Source: CAZASK01 sp964487845 (GTDB taxonomy: Bacteria > Chlamydiota > Chlamydiia > Chlamydiales > FEN-1388). From it: DNA of 40,758 nucleotides. Location: positions 1 through 40,758 of the forward strand of contig CAZASK010000014.1 in the NCBI GenBank assembly GCA_964487845.1, read 5' to 3'. Under the pieces are notes generated by a model. It searched no databases and was not told the DNA's origin. It worked only from the letters and a program-made list of their open reading frames with translations. A program made the translations under genes and the position numbers. Below, piece after piece: positions 8,930 through 17,395 of the stretch. Position 1 is the stretch's first letter, and every line of letters begins with the position of its first letter.

Positions 8930-9940
8930 TTATATTCCTGACTGCACTATATCGTGCATACGAAGAACTCCTACCAGGCATTCATTGTCTACAACAGCAA
9001 GAACGGTAATTGGCTTTTGCGCATCTTGCTCCATCTGCTTCATCGCATCAAAGGCAAGCGCATGAGGAACAACTGTACGAGGATGCGGCTTCATGAGCTG
9101 CTGCATCTTCATCTCCAATACAGAGGCGCCATACTGCTGCAAAGCTCTCCTTAAATCCCCATCAGTGAAGATGCCTAGCAACTTATGCGCATCATCTTGT
9201 ATAAAAACGCAGCCACATTTTTTATTTGACAACTCTACAAGCACATCATGGAGCGCATCTGTTGCATACGCTGTTGGAATAGCTGAACCACGAAGCATCA
9301 AATCAGACACACGAAGCGTAAGCCTCTTTCCAAGACGTCCTGCGGGGTGGTTTTTCGCGAAATCTTCAACAGAAAACTGCTTGATACGCATGAGTGCAAT
9401 GGCTAATACATCTCCAAAAATAAGCTGCACAAGTGGAGAAGTAGTAGGCGCCAAGTCATACGGACATAGCTCCTTCGAAACAGGCAAGCACACTACTCTA
9501 TCACACGCTTTGGCAAGTCTACTATCTAGACAAGAGACGACGGCAAAAAGCATAGCGCCCTTATTTCTGACTGAAGCTGTTAGCTGCAAGAGCTCATCGG
9601 TTTCCCCGCTTTTACTTAAAAAAATCACACAATCTTCTGCTTCTATTTGGCCAAGATCGCCATGAAGAGCGTCGAGTGGAGGCAAAAAAGCCGCCTTTGT
9701 GCCGCAGGAGATGAGCGTGCTCGCAATTTTCTTTGCGATAATACCACTTTTCCCAACGCCTGTGAGAAAAATAGTCCCCCGGCAGCCTGCGAGATCAACC
9801 ACGCATGTCATCAACTCTTCTAAGCGGAGAGATTCAAAGAAATACTCAAGATTTTCTCGTATAGAGCCAATGAGCGACTCCACAAGTTCTTTATTTTCAA
9901 TGTGGCCCATAGAGGCTTGATATGACACGGTTTTCTTCAT
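8930..9940 (-). CDS. kpsF: D-arabinose-5-phosphate isomerase (KpsF/GutQ)
   Basis: This enzyme converts ribulose-5-phosphate to arabinose-5-phosphate, the first step of Kdo synthesis for lipopolysaccharide. The 336-residue protein has the standard layout. An N-terminal SIS domain holds VGKSGIIAKK, the LHGDLG histidine, LSKSGETDE and the LAPTTSPLVQL signature. A C-terminal pair of CBS domains follows (roughly residues 205-335). The ATG at 9940 is chosen, with GGAG 3 nt before it; a TTG at 9949 in the same frame, preceded by AGGA at 11 nt, is an alternative. It is transcribed away from icd, with an 95-bp shared upstream region, and together with the symporter gene downstream. Confidence 0.92.
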   Translation of the reverse strand: MKKTVSYQASMGHIENKELVESLIGSIRENLEYFFESLRLEELMTCVVDLAGCRGTIFLTGVGKSGIIAKKIASTLISCGTKAAFLPPLDALHGDLGQIEAEDCVIFLSKSGETDELLQLTASVRNKGAMLFAVVSCLDSRLAKACDRVVCLPVSKELCPYDLAPTTSPLVQLIFGDVLAIALMRIKQFSVEDFAKNHPAGRLGKRLTLRVSDLMLRGSAIPTAYATDALHDVLVELSNKKCGCVFIQDDAHKLLGIFTDGDLRRALQQYGASVLEMKMQQLMKPHPRTVVPHALAFDAMKQMEQDAQKPITVLAVVDNECLVGVLRMHDIVQSGI

Positions 9941-10035
9941 ATTCTCCAAAACAATATATATCCTAAAGCAATAATACCTTGCGTTCCATGTTTAGGTCTT
10001 GTAAAAAAAGATCATATACGACTGGAATGTAGAAA

Positions 10036-11478
10036 ATGCAAAAAATAGATATCGCAATAGCAAAAGGCGATGGCGTTGGACCAGAAATCATGCAAGCCAC
10101 TCTTGCTATTCTTGAAGGCGCTGGAGCCCCTATCACCACTCATGAAATAGAGGTAGGAGAAAAAGTATACCTACGCGGCTTTCCAACTGGCATTGAGCCA
10201 AAAAGTTGGGAGATCATCCACTCTACACAGGCATTTTTAAAAGCCCCTATCACGACACCGCAAGGAGGAGGCTTTCGAAGCTTAAACGTCACGATCCGTG
10301 GCGCCCTTGGTCTCTATGCCAATATTCGCCCTTGCATCTCCTACCACCCTTTTGTTGCCACAAAACATCCTGGCATGGATGTGGTCATCATCAGAGAAAA
10401 TGAAGAGGACCTCTATACAGGAATCGAGTACAGACAAACACAAGAGAGCTATCACGCCCTCAAAATAATCTCAAAAGGCGGCTGTGAGCGCATTGTACGC
10501 TATGCCTTTGAATATGCAAGAGCAAATGGAAGAAAGAAGGTAACTTGCTTTACGAAAGACAACATCATGAAGATGACAGATGGGCTTTTTCACTCAGTCT
10601 ACGACGCTATCGGCGCTGAATACCCTGATATTGAAAAAGAACATTGGATTATCGACATTGGAGCTGCCAAGCTCGCAGACACTCCCGATCGCTTTGATGT
10701 CATTGTCATGGCTAACCTCTATGGAGATATCCTCTCTGATGTAGCAGCTCAAATTGCAGGATCTGTTGGTCTTGCTGGCTCTGCCAATATAGGCATCCAT
10801 GGAGCGATGTTTGAAGCCATCCATGGATCGGCCCCCAGAAGAGCAAATCAAAACATGGCAAATCCATCTGGCCTGTTACTCGCTGCGGTCATGATGCTCG
10901 ATCATTGCGGCATCGCAGGCACTGCGGCCCTTATCTATAATGCATGGCTAACAGCTTTAGAAGATGGCATTCACACCTACGATATCTATAACAAGGAAAT
11001 CAGCAAACAGCAGGTGGGCACACAAGAATTTGCGCAAGCCGTCATCGCTCGCTTAGGGAAAAAGCCAACCCTCCTGCCTCAAAAGCAGGCCAGCAAAAAA
11101 ACTTCTTCCCAGATCACCACCTCACAATCGGCTCCTCTACCAAAGACACTCCGCGGTATCGACATCTACATCGAAAGCCGGCAAAATATAGCAGAAATAA
11201 AGCAGCTTGCTGATCAGTGCTTAAAACATCTGCCCATGCGTCTTTCGATGATTACCAATCGGGGGGCAACAGTCTATCCGAGCGCCTTTGTCACACCTCA
11301 TCACTCGGATGAATGGCGCATTCGATATGTATCAGCGGAAAAGGGACCGATTTCTCCAGAAATAGGTTTAGAGCTACAAAGAAGATATATAGAGCACAAT
11401 ACACCCGCTACAAAAACAGAGAACCTCTACTATTTTGGAGACACTCCAGGCTTCAGCGTTACCCAGGAAGAGCAGTAA
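10036..11478 (+). CDS. icd: Isocitrate dehydrogenase, Thermus/Rickettsia class
   Basis: This enzyme oxidises isocitrate to 2-oxoglutarate in the TCA cycle. The 480-residue protein has the beta-decarboxylating dehydrogenase fold: GDGVGPE at the N-terminus, substrate site LNVTIRG, YANIRP, the REN-EDLY-GIE stretch, metal site YGDILSD, and nucleotide loop HGSAPRRANQNMANP. A ~130-residue C-terminal domain (from about residue 350, containing ITNRGATVYP and ending near DTPGFSVTQEEQ) is the mark of the Thermus thermophilus and Rickettsia enzymes. Basic residues (Arg-Arg) replace the Lys-Tyr that contacts NADP in E. coli IDH, so I infer NADP+ preference. The last eight codons are duplicated just beyond the stop. 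Classical Chlamydia lack this step, so its presence points to an environmental lineage. Confidence 0.92.
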   Translation: MQKIDIAIAKGDGVGPEIMQATLAILEGAGAPITTHEIEVGEKVYLRGFPTGIEPKSWEIIHSTQAFLKAPITTPQGGGFRSLNVTIRGALGLYANIRPCISYHPFVATKHPGMDVVIIRENEEDLYTGIEYRQTQESYHALKIISKGGCERIVRYAFEYARANGRKKVTCFTKDNIMKMTDGLFHSVYDAIGAEYPDIEKEHWIIDIGAAKLADTPDRFDVIVMANLYGDILSDVAAQIAGSVGLAGSANIGIHGAMFEAIHGSAPRRANQNMANPSGLLLAAVMMLDHCGIAGTAALIYNAWLTALEDGIHTYDIYNKEISKQQVGTQEFAQAVIARLGKKPTLLPQKQASKKTSSQITTSQSAPLPKTLRGIDIYIESRQNIAEIKQLADQCLKHLPMRLSMITNRGATVYPSAFVTPHHSDEWRIRYVSAEKGPISPEIGLELQRRYIEHNTPATKTENLYYFGDTPGFSVTQEEQ

Positions 11479-11504
11479 TCAGCGTTACCCAGGAAGAGCA
11501 GTAA
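11453..11504. repeat. 26-bp exact tandem duplication at the icd/lpxK junction
   Basis: The 26 bases at 11453-11478 (starting TCAGCGTTACCC, ending GAGCAGTAA) are repeated without change at 11479-11504. Each copy carries the last codons and TAA of icd on the plus strand and the last codons and TAA of lpxK on the minus strand. As arranged now, icd uses the left copy and lpxK the right copy. Before the duplication the two genes would have overlapped. Confidence 0.97.
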
Positions 11505-12561
11505 TCCGCTGAAGCACTTCTTGTCCTTCGATGACTTCCATGGCAATTCTCAGAGTCACAACAGGAAGTGGCAAAGCTATTTTCTCAAGCTTGACTCTAT
11601 CTTTTTCTGTACACACAAGAAACTGAGCTCCTACAGAACATGCTTTTTCTGCTAGCTCTTGCAAAAGAGCTTCTTCTATCGCCTCATGATCTGCCAGCTC
11701 GTAGCGCAAGACAATATGAAGGCCGAGTGATGACGCTGACTCATAAAACGACTTTGGATTGCCGATTCCAGAGAAAAGAGCGACTGGAGCGGCTGGAGCG
11801 CACGCTACTGGATGATCATCTTGATCAAACAGCCCCTCCACTTTCATACGAGTCACAATAATAGGCGACTGAGTTATCGTCTTTATTTTTTGCTGCAAGA
11901 GCGTCGTATCTTGCTCCGCTCGCGTGATACAGACGATGTCTGCATATCGAAGTGCTGAAAGAGGCTCGCGCAAAAGCCCTCGTGGCAACAAGAAGCCATG
12001 TCCAAATGGGTTTGTGGCATCCACTAGGCAGATGTCTATATCGCGCTCAATCGCAAGATGTTGAAAGCCATCATCCATGATCAACACCTCAGCTCCCTCT
12101 TTCACTGCCTGCTCAGCTGAGCGTGTGCGCTTTTTGCCAACGTATATGGCAGCGTTCGGAATACGCTTGTATAAGAGCGCGGCTTCATCGCCTACTGTGT
12201 GAAAGCTCTGTTGTGCCGTAACACGAACCGCACCCTCCGACTCTGACTGGGAATGATACCCTCGTAGCAAAATGGCCACCCTCTTTTTACTGAGAAGCTC
12301 TGCTAAAAGAATAGTGCATGGAGTTTTCCCAGTACCTCCCGCAGTGATATTGCCGATGCTGATAACATGTGCTCTTGGACGATATCTCTTCAATACTCTG
12401 TTTTGATAGAGCCATCTTCTTGTGATGACAACAGCTCCATAGATCAGGCTCATAAGAAAAAGAAGCCCTCGGATAAGAGAGCCAAACCCTATCTTTTTTT
12501 GAGCGATCAGAGAGAAATAGCGCTTCTGCAGCCTGAAAAAAAAGACTTTATGGTGTGACAC
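11485..12561 (-). CDS. lpxK: Tetraacyldisaccharide 4'-kinase (lipid A synthesis)
   Basis: LpxK phosphorylates the 4' position of the lipid A disaccharide at the inner membrane. The 358-residue protein has an N-terminal membrane-associated helix (residues ~28-47), a P-loop SIGNITAGGTGKTP at residues ~68-81, RGYHS shortly after, and the conserved MDDGFQH segment with the following ERDIDICLVDATNPFG. It starts at GTG 12561, overlapping the end of gmhA by 14 bp, so translation is likely coupled. The stop is in the right copy of the 26-bp tandem duplication. Confidence 0.92.
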   Translation of the reverse strand: MSHHKVFFFRLQKRYFSLIAQKKIGFGSLIRGLLFLMSLIYGAVVITRRWLYQNRVLKRYRPRAHVISIGNITAGGTGKTPCTILLAELLSKKRVAILLRGYHSQSESEGAVRVTAQQSFHTVGDEAALLYKRIPNAAIYVGKKRTRSAEQAVKEGAEVLIMDDGFQHLAIERDIDICLVDATNPFGHGFLLPRGLLREPLSALRYADIVCITRAEQDTTLLQQKIKTITQSPIIVTRMKVEGLFDQDDHPVACAPAAPVALFSGIGNPKSFYESASSLGLHIVLRYELADHEAIEEALLQELAEKACSVGAQFLVCTEKDRVKLEKIALPLPVVTLRIAMEVIEGQEVLQRITALPG

Positions 12562-13186
12562 ACTGACCTGAGGTGATCATAGGAATATGCGCTTCTGTTA
12601 AAAAGCCACTGGCAAAAAGTTTTGTTTCTACAAGATCGATGATGATATGCATGGCTGTCATATGTGCCTCTTGGATGCGATCTGAGCTTGCGCATGCGGA
12701 CACACACATCTCTATATCTGCAAGGCCTTTTATTTTGCCGCCACTTTTCCCCAAGAATGCGATGGTGTGCATGTTCATCGCCTTTGCCTGCTCAAATGCG
12801 AGGAGCACATTTTTCGAGTTGCCACTTGTCGACAAGCCGATAAAGATATCTCCTGGCTTGCCAAAGGCTTCCACCCCTCTTGCAAAGACCCACTCGAAGC
12901 CGGCGTCGTTCGCTGTGCAGGTAAGATGGCCCGGCTCTGAGAGCACGATTGCGGGCAGCGCTCTTCTCTTGGTGCAGAAAAATCCTGTCAGCTCTTCTGC
13001 AAAATGCGCTGCATCGCACATGCTGCCACCATTTCCTGCGATGATGACCTTGCCACCATTTTGAAAGGTCGTGGCGATGAGAGATGCACTCTCTTCGATA
13101 GCTGCCAGATACTCTTCTTCACGTAGTGAGGTGATCACGCGAATCGCGGCATCTATTTTTTCAAGAAGAAACTGTCGAGTATTCAT
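12548..13186 (-). CDS. gmhA: Sedoheptulose-7-phosphate isomerase (GmhA)
   Basis: GmhA makes D-glycero-D-manno-heptose-7-phosphate, the first step to ADP-heptose for the lipopolysaccharide inner core. The 212-residue SIS-domain protein shows AGNGGSMCDAAHFAEELTG (residues 50-68, with the catalytic Glu), a LSTSGNSKNV phosphate site near residue 120, and DRIQEAHMTAMH with His180 matching the catalytic His of the E. coli enzyme. DiaA-type homologues share the fold, but the FAEELTG and RIQE-H motifs favour GmhA. AAGG precedes the ATG by about 7 nt. It leads the gmhA-lpxK operon. Confidence 0.88.
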   Translation of the reverse strand: MNTRQFLLEKIDAAIRVITSLREEEYLAAIEESASLIATTFQNGGKVIIAGNGGSMCDAAHFAEELTGFFCTKRRALPAIVLSEPGHLTCTANDAGFEWVFARGVEAFGKPGDIFIGLSTSGNSKNVLLAFEQAKAMNMHTIAFLGKSGGKIKGLADIEMCVSACASSDRIQEAHMTAMHIIIDLVETKLFASGFLTEAHIPMITSGQCVTP

Positions 13187-13268
13187 CTGTTGCCTTCATT
13201 CATAAAATATCGTTTAATGATACTCAAAATAGTGCTTTGTTGTAAACCCTCATACGAGATCACCTATT

Positions 13269-13859
13269 ATGCCATTTACTCTGCCTCTTGGATCATCTGC
13301 TCCACAGTTTTCTCTGCCAGCGACAGATGGAAAAACATATTCTCTTCAAGACTTTCGAGATGCTGCTGTCCTCGTCCTCTTCTTCACCTGCAACCACTGT
13401 CCATATGTCATTGGATCGGATGAAGTCACCCGCCAGACAGCGAATCAATTTCGTGATAAGGGAGTGCGCTTTGTGGCTATCAACTCCAACAGCAAAACTA
13501 CCTATCCAGAAGATTCGTTTGAACATATGATCACAAGGATGAAGGAGCACCAGTTCCCCTGGGTCTACCTCTACGACGAAAGCCAAGATGTGGCAAGGGC
13601 ATATGGCGCCCTACGCACTCCCCACTTTTATGTCTTCGACAAAAATAGAACCCTCATTTACTGTGGCCGCGGCGTCGACAGTCCCAAAGACTCCTCGCGA
13701 ATTACTGTAAACGACCTCAACCACGCCCTCATCGACCACCTTTCCGGAAGGCCAGTGAAAACAGCGCTTACGAATCCTATTGGTTGCAATGTAAAGTGGA
13801 AAAATCAAGATGCCCATTGGATGCCGCCGGAGGCATGCGATCTGGCAGCACGCAACTAG
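13269..13859 (+). CDS. Thioredoxin-fold redoxin with CNHCP motif
   Basis: A 196-residue AhpC/TSA-Redoxin superfamily protein. The start LPLGSSAPQFSLPATDGK is the usual redoxin entry strand and the redox motif is C41-N-H-C44-P, as in thioredoxin-family proteins of the CNHCP type rather than true peroxiredoxins, which have one peroxidatic Cys in a PxxxTxxC motif. The cis-Pro loop is RTPHFYVFD near residue 117. No signal peptide is present, so it should act in the cytoplasm as a thiol-disulfide oxidoreductase with unknown partner. The ribosome site is weak. It is followed 45 bp later by the sodium:solute symporter gene on the same strand. Confidence 0.82.
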   Translation: MPFTLPLGSSAPQFSLPATDGKTYSLQDFRDAAVLVLFFTCNHCPYVIGSDEVTRQTANQFRDKGVRFVAINSNSKTTYPEDSFEHMITRMKEHQFPWVYLYDESQDVARAYGALRTPHFYVFDKNRTLIYCGRGVDSPKDSSRITVNDLNHALIDHLSGRPVKTALTNPIGCNVKWKNQDAHWMPPEACDLAARN

Positions 13860-13904
13860 TTGTAGATTTTCCACCCTCGCTTTTGGTATCATTGTGCCTA
13901 ACTT

Positions 13905-15248
13905 ATGATGTTATCAGAATATATTCCATTTGTAGCGCTTCTCTTCATTTCTTGTGCTGTGGGCATCCTGCTGCCCAAGAAGGCAAGTGGCGCTGAGGGC
14001 TTTTTCTTAGGACAGCGCTCTCTGAACTGGTTCATGCTGATGATGACCTTTATCGGCACACAAATAGGCGGCGGCTTTATTCTAGGGACAGCAGAGGCTG
14101 CCTTCAAAGATGGTTTCTATGGCATCTTCTACTCTCTCGGCTTAAGCTGTGGATTTCTTGTTCTGGGTCTTGGCCTTGGAGCGCGCATCCGCTCGCTTGA
14201 GCTTAACACGGTAGCCGACGTCTTCGAGCGCTACTACAAGAGCCCCTTTTTGAAAAAATATGCCTCGATCCTCTCTATCATCTCACTTACTGGCATCTTG
14301 ATTGCCCAAGCGGTCTCTTTAAAAAAATTCCTCTTTTCTACGAGCTTGGCAAGTGAAGCGCTGTTTATCATCTCCTGGATGGTGGTGATCGCCTATACGA
14401 CAAAAGGAGGCTTTCTCGCTGTCGTCTGGACTGACATGGTGCAGGCAGTTGCGATGATTGTGATGCTTGCTGTCGTCTTCGTCTTCGCACTCTTTACGGC
14501 ACCTTCTGACCTGCAGATTACTACAACAGGCTTCGTTAAACCGGAGGCTTTGAGCTATCTCGTGATGCCCTTTTTATTTATGTTTATCGAGCAAGATATG
14601 GTACAGAGGTGCTCTTCTGGGAAGTCGCTGCGCCAGGTCACCGTCGCTGCCTTCGCAGCATCTGTTGTTCTTTTCCTCCTCGCCTTCGTTCCTGTCTATT
14701 TCGGCCTGTCGGCTCGCGCCCTCAAACTTGAGCCAGGACAAGGGAGCGTGTTCATGGAGGTCGTCAAGGCGATGACAAATCCATGGGTGACATCATGTGC
14801 TGCACTCAGCGTCTTGCTCGCCATCATCTCGACAGCGTCATCTCTTCTTCTCGCAGTAAGCTCCAACATCGCGCAAGATTTTAACCAAAAAATCTCTTCT
14901 AGCATTGCAAAATCTCGCGCCATCACGATATCAGTGGGTATTTTAGCACTTGCAGTCTCCTATACAGCTCGAGATATCATCCCCTGCCTGATCATGAGTT
15001 ATGAGTTAGCCGTCGACTGCCTTTTTGTGCCGCTTATTGCTGCTGTGATCTTGAAAGAGAGAGTGCAAGACAAAAAGCTTGCTGCCCTCTTGTCTGTTGC
15101 CCTCGGCAGCGCAGGCTACTGCCTCGAGCAGTGGACCTTCATCCTTCCTGCTGGCTACTTTACCCCGATCATTCTTTCAACAGCTGGGTATGCGCTAGGC
15201 TACTTTTTCACTAAAAAGAGCTCTTCGGCTCACTTTTTGGGACAATAG
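13905..15248 (+). CDS. Sodium:solute symporter (SSS/SLC5 family)
   Basis: A 447-residue inner-membrane symporter with about 12-13 membrane segments. Family marks visible are the FFLGQRSLNWFMLMMTF segment at the start of the transport core (residues ~33-50), GTQIGGGFILG, the segment around TKGGFLAVVWTDMVQ near residue 165, and the helix around LLAIISTASSLLLAVSSNIAQD near residue 305, which carries the Na2-site Ser/Thr. The substrate cannot be read from the sequence; proline is attractive because putA is in the window, but that is inference. The last 38 bp overlap the end of the convergent OTU-domain gene. Confidence 0.88.
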   Translation: MMLSEYIPFVALLFISCAVGILLPKKASGAEGFFLGQRSLNWFMLMMTFIGTQIGGGFILGTAEAAFKDGFYGIFYSLGLSCGFLVLGLGLGARIRSLELNTVADVFERYYKSPFLKKYASILSIISLTGILIAQAVSLKKFLFSTSLASEALFIISWMVVIAYTTKGGFLAVVWTDMVQAVAMIVMLAVVFVFALFTAPSDLQITTTGFVKPEALSYLVMPFLFMFIEQDMVQRCSSGKSLRQVTVAAFAASVVLFLLAFVPVYFGLSARALKLEPGQGSVFMEVVKAMTNPWVTSCAALSVLLAIISTASSLLLAVSSNIAQDFNQKISSSIAKSRAITISVGILALAVSYTARDIIPCLIMSYELAVDCLFVPLIAAVILKERVQDKKLAALLSVALGSAGYCLEQWTFILPAGYFTPIILSTAGYALGYFFTKKSSSAHFLGQ

Positions 15249-17274
15249 CTATAAAATGGTCTGGATATAACCCTATATAAACATTTTTTCTCTTCTCCTG
15301 AGTCCCTCCTGCTGTAACCACCTCGTGTTCTGGATCATGGTACCATTGTGATGGATCTGACATTACTCTTTCTAAATTTTGAGCAATTTGTGCTGGATCC
15401 CCACTATACTTGTCAAATACAAGTTCCAAATCACCATAAATAACATTCATTTTCTCTGTATACCTATTCTGCATTTTTTGCTTAAACAGCTTTTGCAGGT
15501 TTTGTAATTCCAAGCTCTCACTAGTTATCCTCACATCTTGACCCTTCTCAACTTGATTCTTCACTTCTAGGATCAACTTCTTCACCACCCCTTCTGGAAC
15601 ACTCTTATTCTTGTAAATATGCTCTTCAAGAACGTAGAGTGCTTGGAAAATCTCTCTTCTATTTGCTTCATTGTCAGGCTGCAAGATTGCTAACAATTCT
15701 ATTTGTATTGACTGCGGATACTTGCTCAAAAATTCAGGAAAATCTTTGGGAATCTCCAAATTTCTTTGCGCCTGAAAAACATGCAGCGATATATTGTGAT
15801 TTCTTGACAATACAGCGCCCTCTATTTTAGGCCTCCCCCAAACACCTATAGTATCGACAACATTTAATTTCATGCCCATTTTCGATTTATACTGCTCATA
15901 ATCCCCATAGTGAGCTGTGTCTTTCTTGACAGACTCCACCCATTGAGTATCAGTTCCACTCTTCGCATATTCTATTATTTCCTCTTTCACGCTATCTACA
16001 GTAGCAAAGCCTCCTGTAGCTGATGTAATGCCTTGAGCAACAGCATCATAAAAACAGTCTCCATTGTCTATAGCAGGAATACATTCATACTTACCTCCAA
16101 ACTCTTTTTCTACACGACTCACAAGATAATACATCTGATATATGGTATTCGGTGAGATTGGCTGCAAGAGTCTTCCTTTTTCTGCATCACTCGTAATTTT
16201 TTTTCTTAAATATTCACATAGCCCTGTATATTGAGGATCTTGAGTATTAAATGGTTTAGGCAACAAAGCCTCTATCCTTTTGCTCACAACGCGAGCCTTC
16301 TCCTCTTTGCTCATACACGCAAATATGCGAGCTGCTACTTCTCTATTAAATACCATCCATACAGGAGATCCATTTAGCGCCCCCTCATATTTCTCATTTT
16401 GTTCGTTCGACATATATCTTAAATTCAGATCCTTATTAAGAATATCTAACTTCCCCTCTAGTACGAGTTTATTTTTCCACTCTTCTATCTGCTGCTGACT
16501 TACTTTTAAGTTTACAATTTTTTTTACCTCATTATGAGCTGCTAGCATTTGCTCTTTTGTAGGTTCATCACCTTTTACATCAAAGAAGTCCAGATCAATA
16601 TATTCCTCTTTTGTAGAAGGCTCTTCAACTATCTTCTGTTCACTACCCACATTTGAGTTTTTCACACTTATTTCTCCAACATGTTCCCCTTCTTGTGTCT
16701 GTTGATTTTGTGGTGGTATAGGCAATCCCTTAACTTTTTCCTCTTTGCTCTTTATGATATTACCCAGATTCTCCTGTTTATTATCTTCTGTATTAACAGT
16801 TACATCCTCTTTTGTACCGAGTGTATCTCCTGTCTTTTTTGGTATCTGTTCCTGATTTTGCGTCGCACTGCTAGTGCCTCTGGGCTGTGCATCACCGTGC
16901 TTTTGTGATGTTGATTGTTCACCTGACTTCTTCACATCTTGATTTTTTTCTAAAAATCTATCCCAGACACTCTGCAACCGTGTATTCTTCTTTGACTTGT
17001 CGCCTCCTACGCGAGCCCCTAATTTTTCTACAAATAAATTGACGACCTCCGAATTCTTCGTTTTCACCTTCTCAACCTCTTTGAGAACAGCTGTGAGGTT
17101 GAAAAATCCGAAGAATTTGAGTATTTTGCCCCAGGGTTTATTCAAATCAGTTTTATCAACAACTACGAGGTGGCGTCCTCGAAAAAAACCACGAACGCGA
17201 AGAATTTTATTTTGTGAATTAGTGTTGTAACTCTGCAGCGCCTTTATAGACTTGTCGATACTGCTTTCGCTCAT
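15211..17274 (-). CDS. OTU-domain cysteine protease, candidate effector
   Basis: A 687-residue protein. The N-terminal ~270 residues are basic then disordered (Gln/Lys/Thr-rich), the middle is helical, and the C-terminal part carries an OTU-like fold. A nucleophile motif AIDNGDCFYDAVAQGI has Cys407, and a terminal LYPDHFIAIV has the general-base His673. The residue three before Cys is Asn rather than the usual Asp of DGxC. A ~100-residue helical insertion separates the two halves of the site, longer than in minimal OTU domains. OTU proteases cleave ubiquitin; in an intracellular bacterium the natural targets are host conjugates, and chlamydial OTU effectors are known. The ATG at 17274 is chosen because of a GGGGG site 6 nt upstream and a promoter-like sequence; the frame also has an ATG at 17376 (721 residues). 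Confidence 0.8.
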   Translation of the reverse strand: MSESSIDKSIKALQSYNTNSQNKILRVRGFFRGRHLVVVDKTDLNKPWGKILKFFGFFNLTAVLKEVEKVKTKNSEVVNLFVEKLGARVGGDKSKKNTRLQSVWDRFLEKNQDVKKSGEQSTSQKHGDAQPRGTSSATQNQEQIPKKTGDTLGTKEDVTVNTEDNKQENLGNIIKSKEEKVKGLPIPPQNQQTQEGEHVGEISVKNSNVGSEQKIVEEPSTKEEYIDLDFFDVKGDEPTKEQMLAAHNEVKKIVNLKVSQQQIEEWKNKLVLEGKLDILNKDLNLRYMSNEQNEKYEGALNGSPVWMVFNREVAARIFACMSKEEKARVVSKRIEALLPKPFNTQDPQYTGLCEYLRKKITSDAEKGRLLQPISPNTIYQMYYLVSRVEKEFGGKYECIPAIDNGDCFYDAVAQGITSATGGFATVDSVKEEIIEYAKSGTDTQWVESVKKDTAHYGDYEQYKSKMGMKLNVVDTIGVWGRPKIEGAVLSRNHNISLHVFQAQRNLEIPKDFPEFLSKYPQSIQIELLAILQPDNEANRREIFQALYVLEEHIYKNKSVPEGVVKKLILEVKNQVEKGQDVRITSESLELQNLQKLFKQKMQNRYTEKMNVIYGDLELVFDKYSGDPAQIAQNLERVMSDPSQWYHDPEHEVVTAGGTQEKRKNVYIGLYPDHFIAIVPKSEPKSSF

Positions 17275-17302
17275 AGAAACCCCCATCCAATAACTGTTTG
17301 GA

Positions 17303-17330
17303 GGTATACCGCAATTCACCCAATTTTCAA
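17303..17330 (-). promoter_or_regulatory. Candidate sigma-70-type promoter of the OTU gene
   Basis: On the minus strand TTGAAA (17330-17325) and TATACC (17308-17303) are separated by 16 bp. Transcription would begin about 17296, 22 nt before the ATG at 17274. It lies inside the longer reading frame that starts at 17376, which supports the shorter start. Confidence 0.35.
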
Positions 17331-17395
17331 AATTGTTATTTTCTTGTACATCGAGTATACTCTCGTCCCACAACATATAAATAACGGCAATTCGT

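Noticed and set aside
9093..9665. 190-codon open frame opposite kpsF
   Set aside because: Shadow of the SIS/CBS coding sequence; no start signal and biased composition.
11313..11504. 63-codon frame ending in the second copy of the 26-bp duplication
   Set aside because: Its tail equals the IDH tail only because of the duplication; the rest is a shifted frame of icd.
12573..13064. 163-codon open frame opposite gmhA
   Set aside because: Antisense to a well-supported enzyme gene with conserved motifs; no ribosome site.
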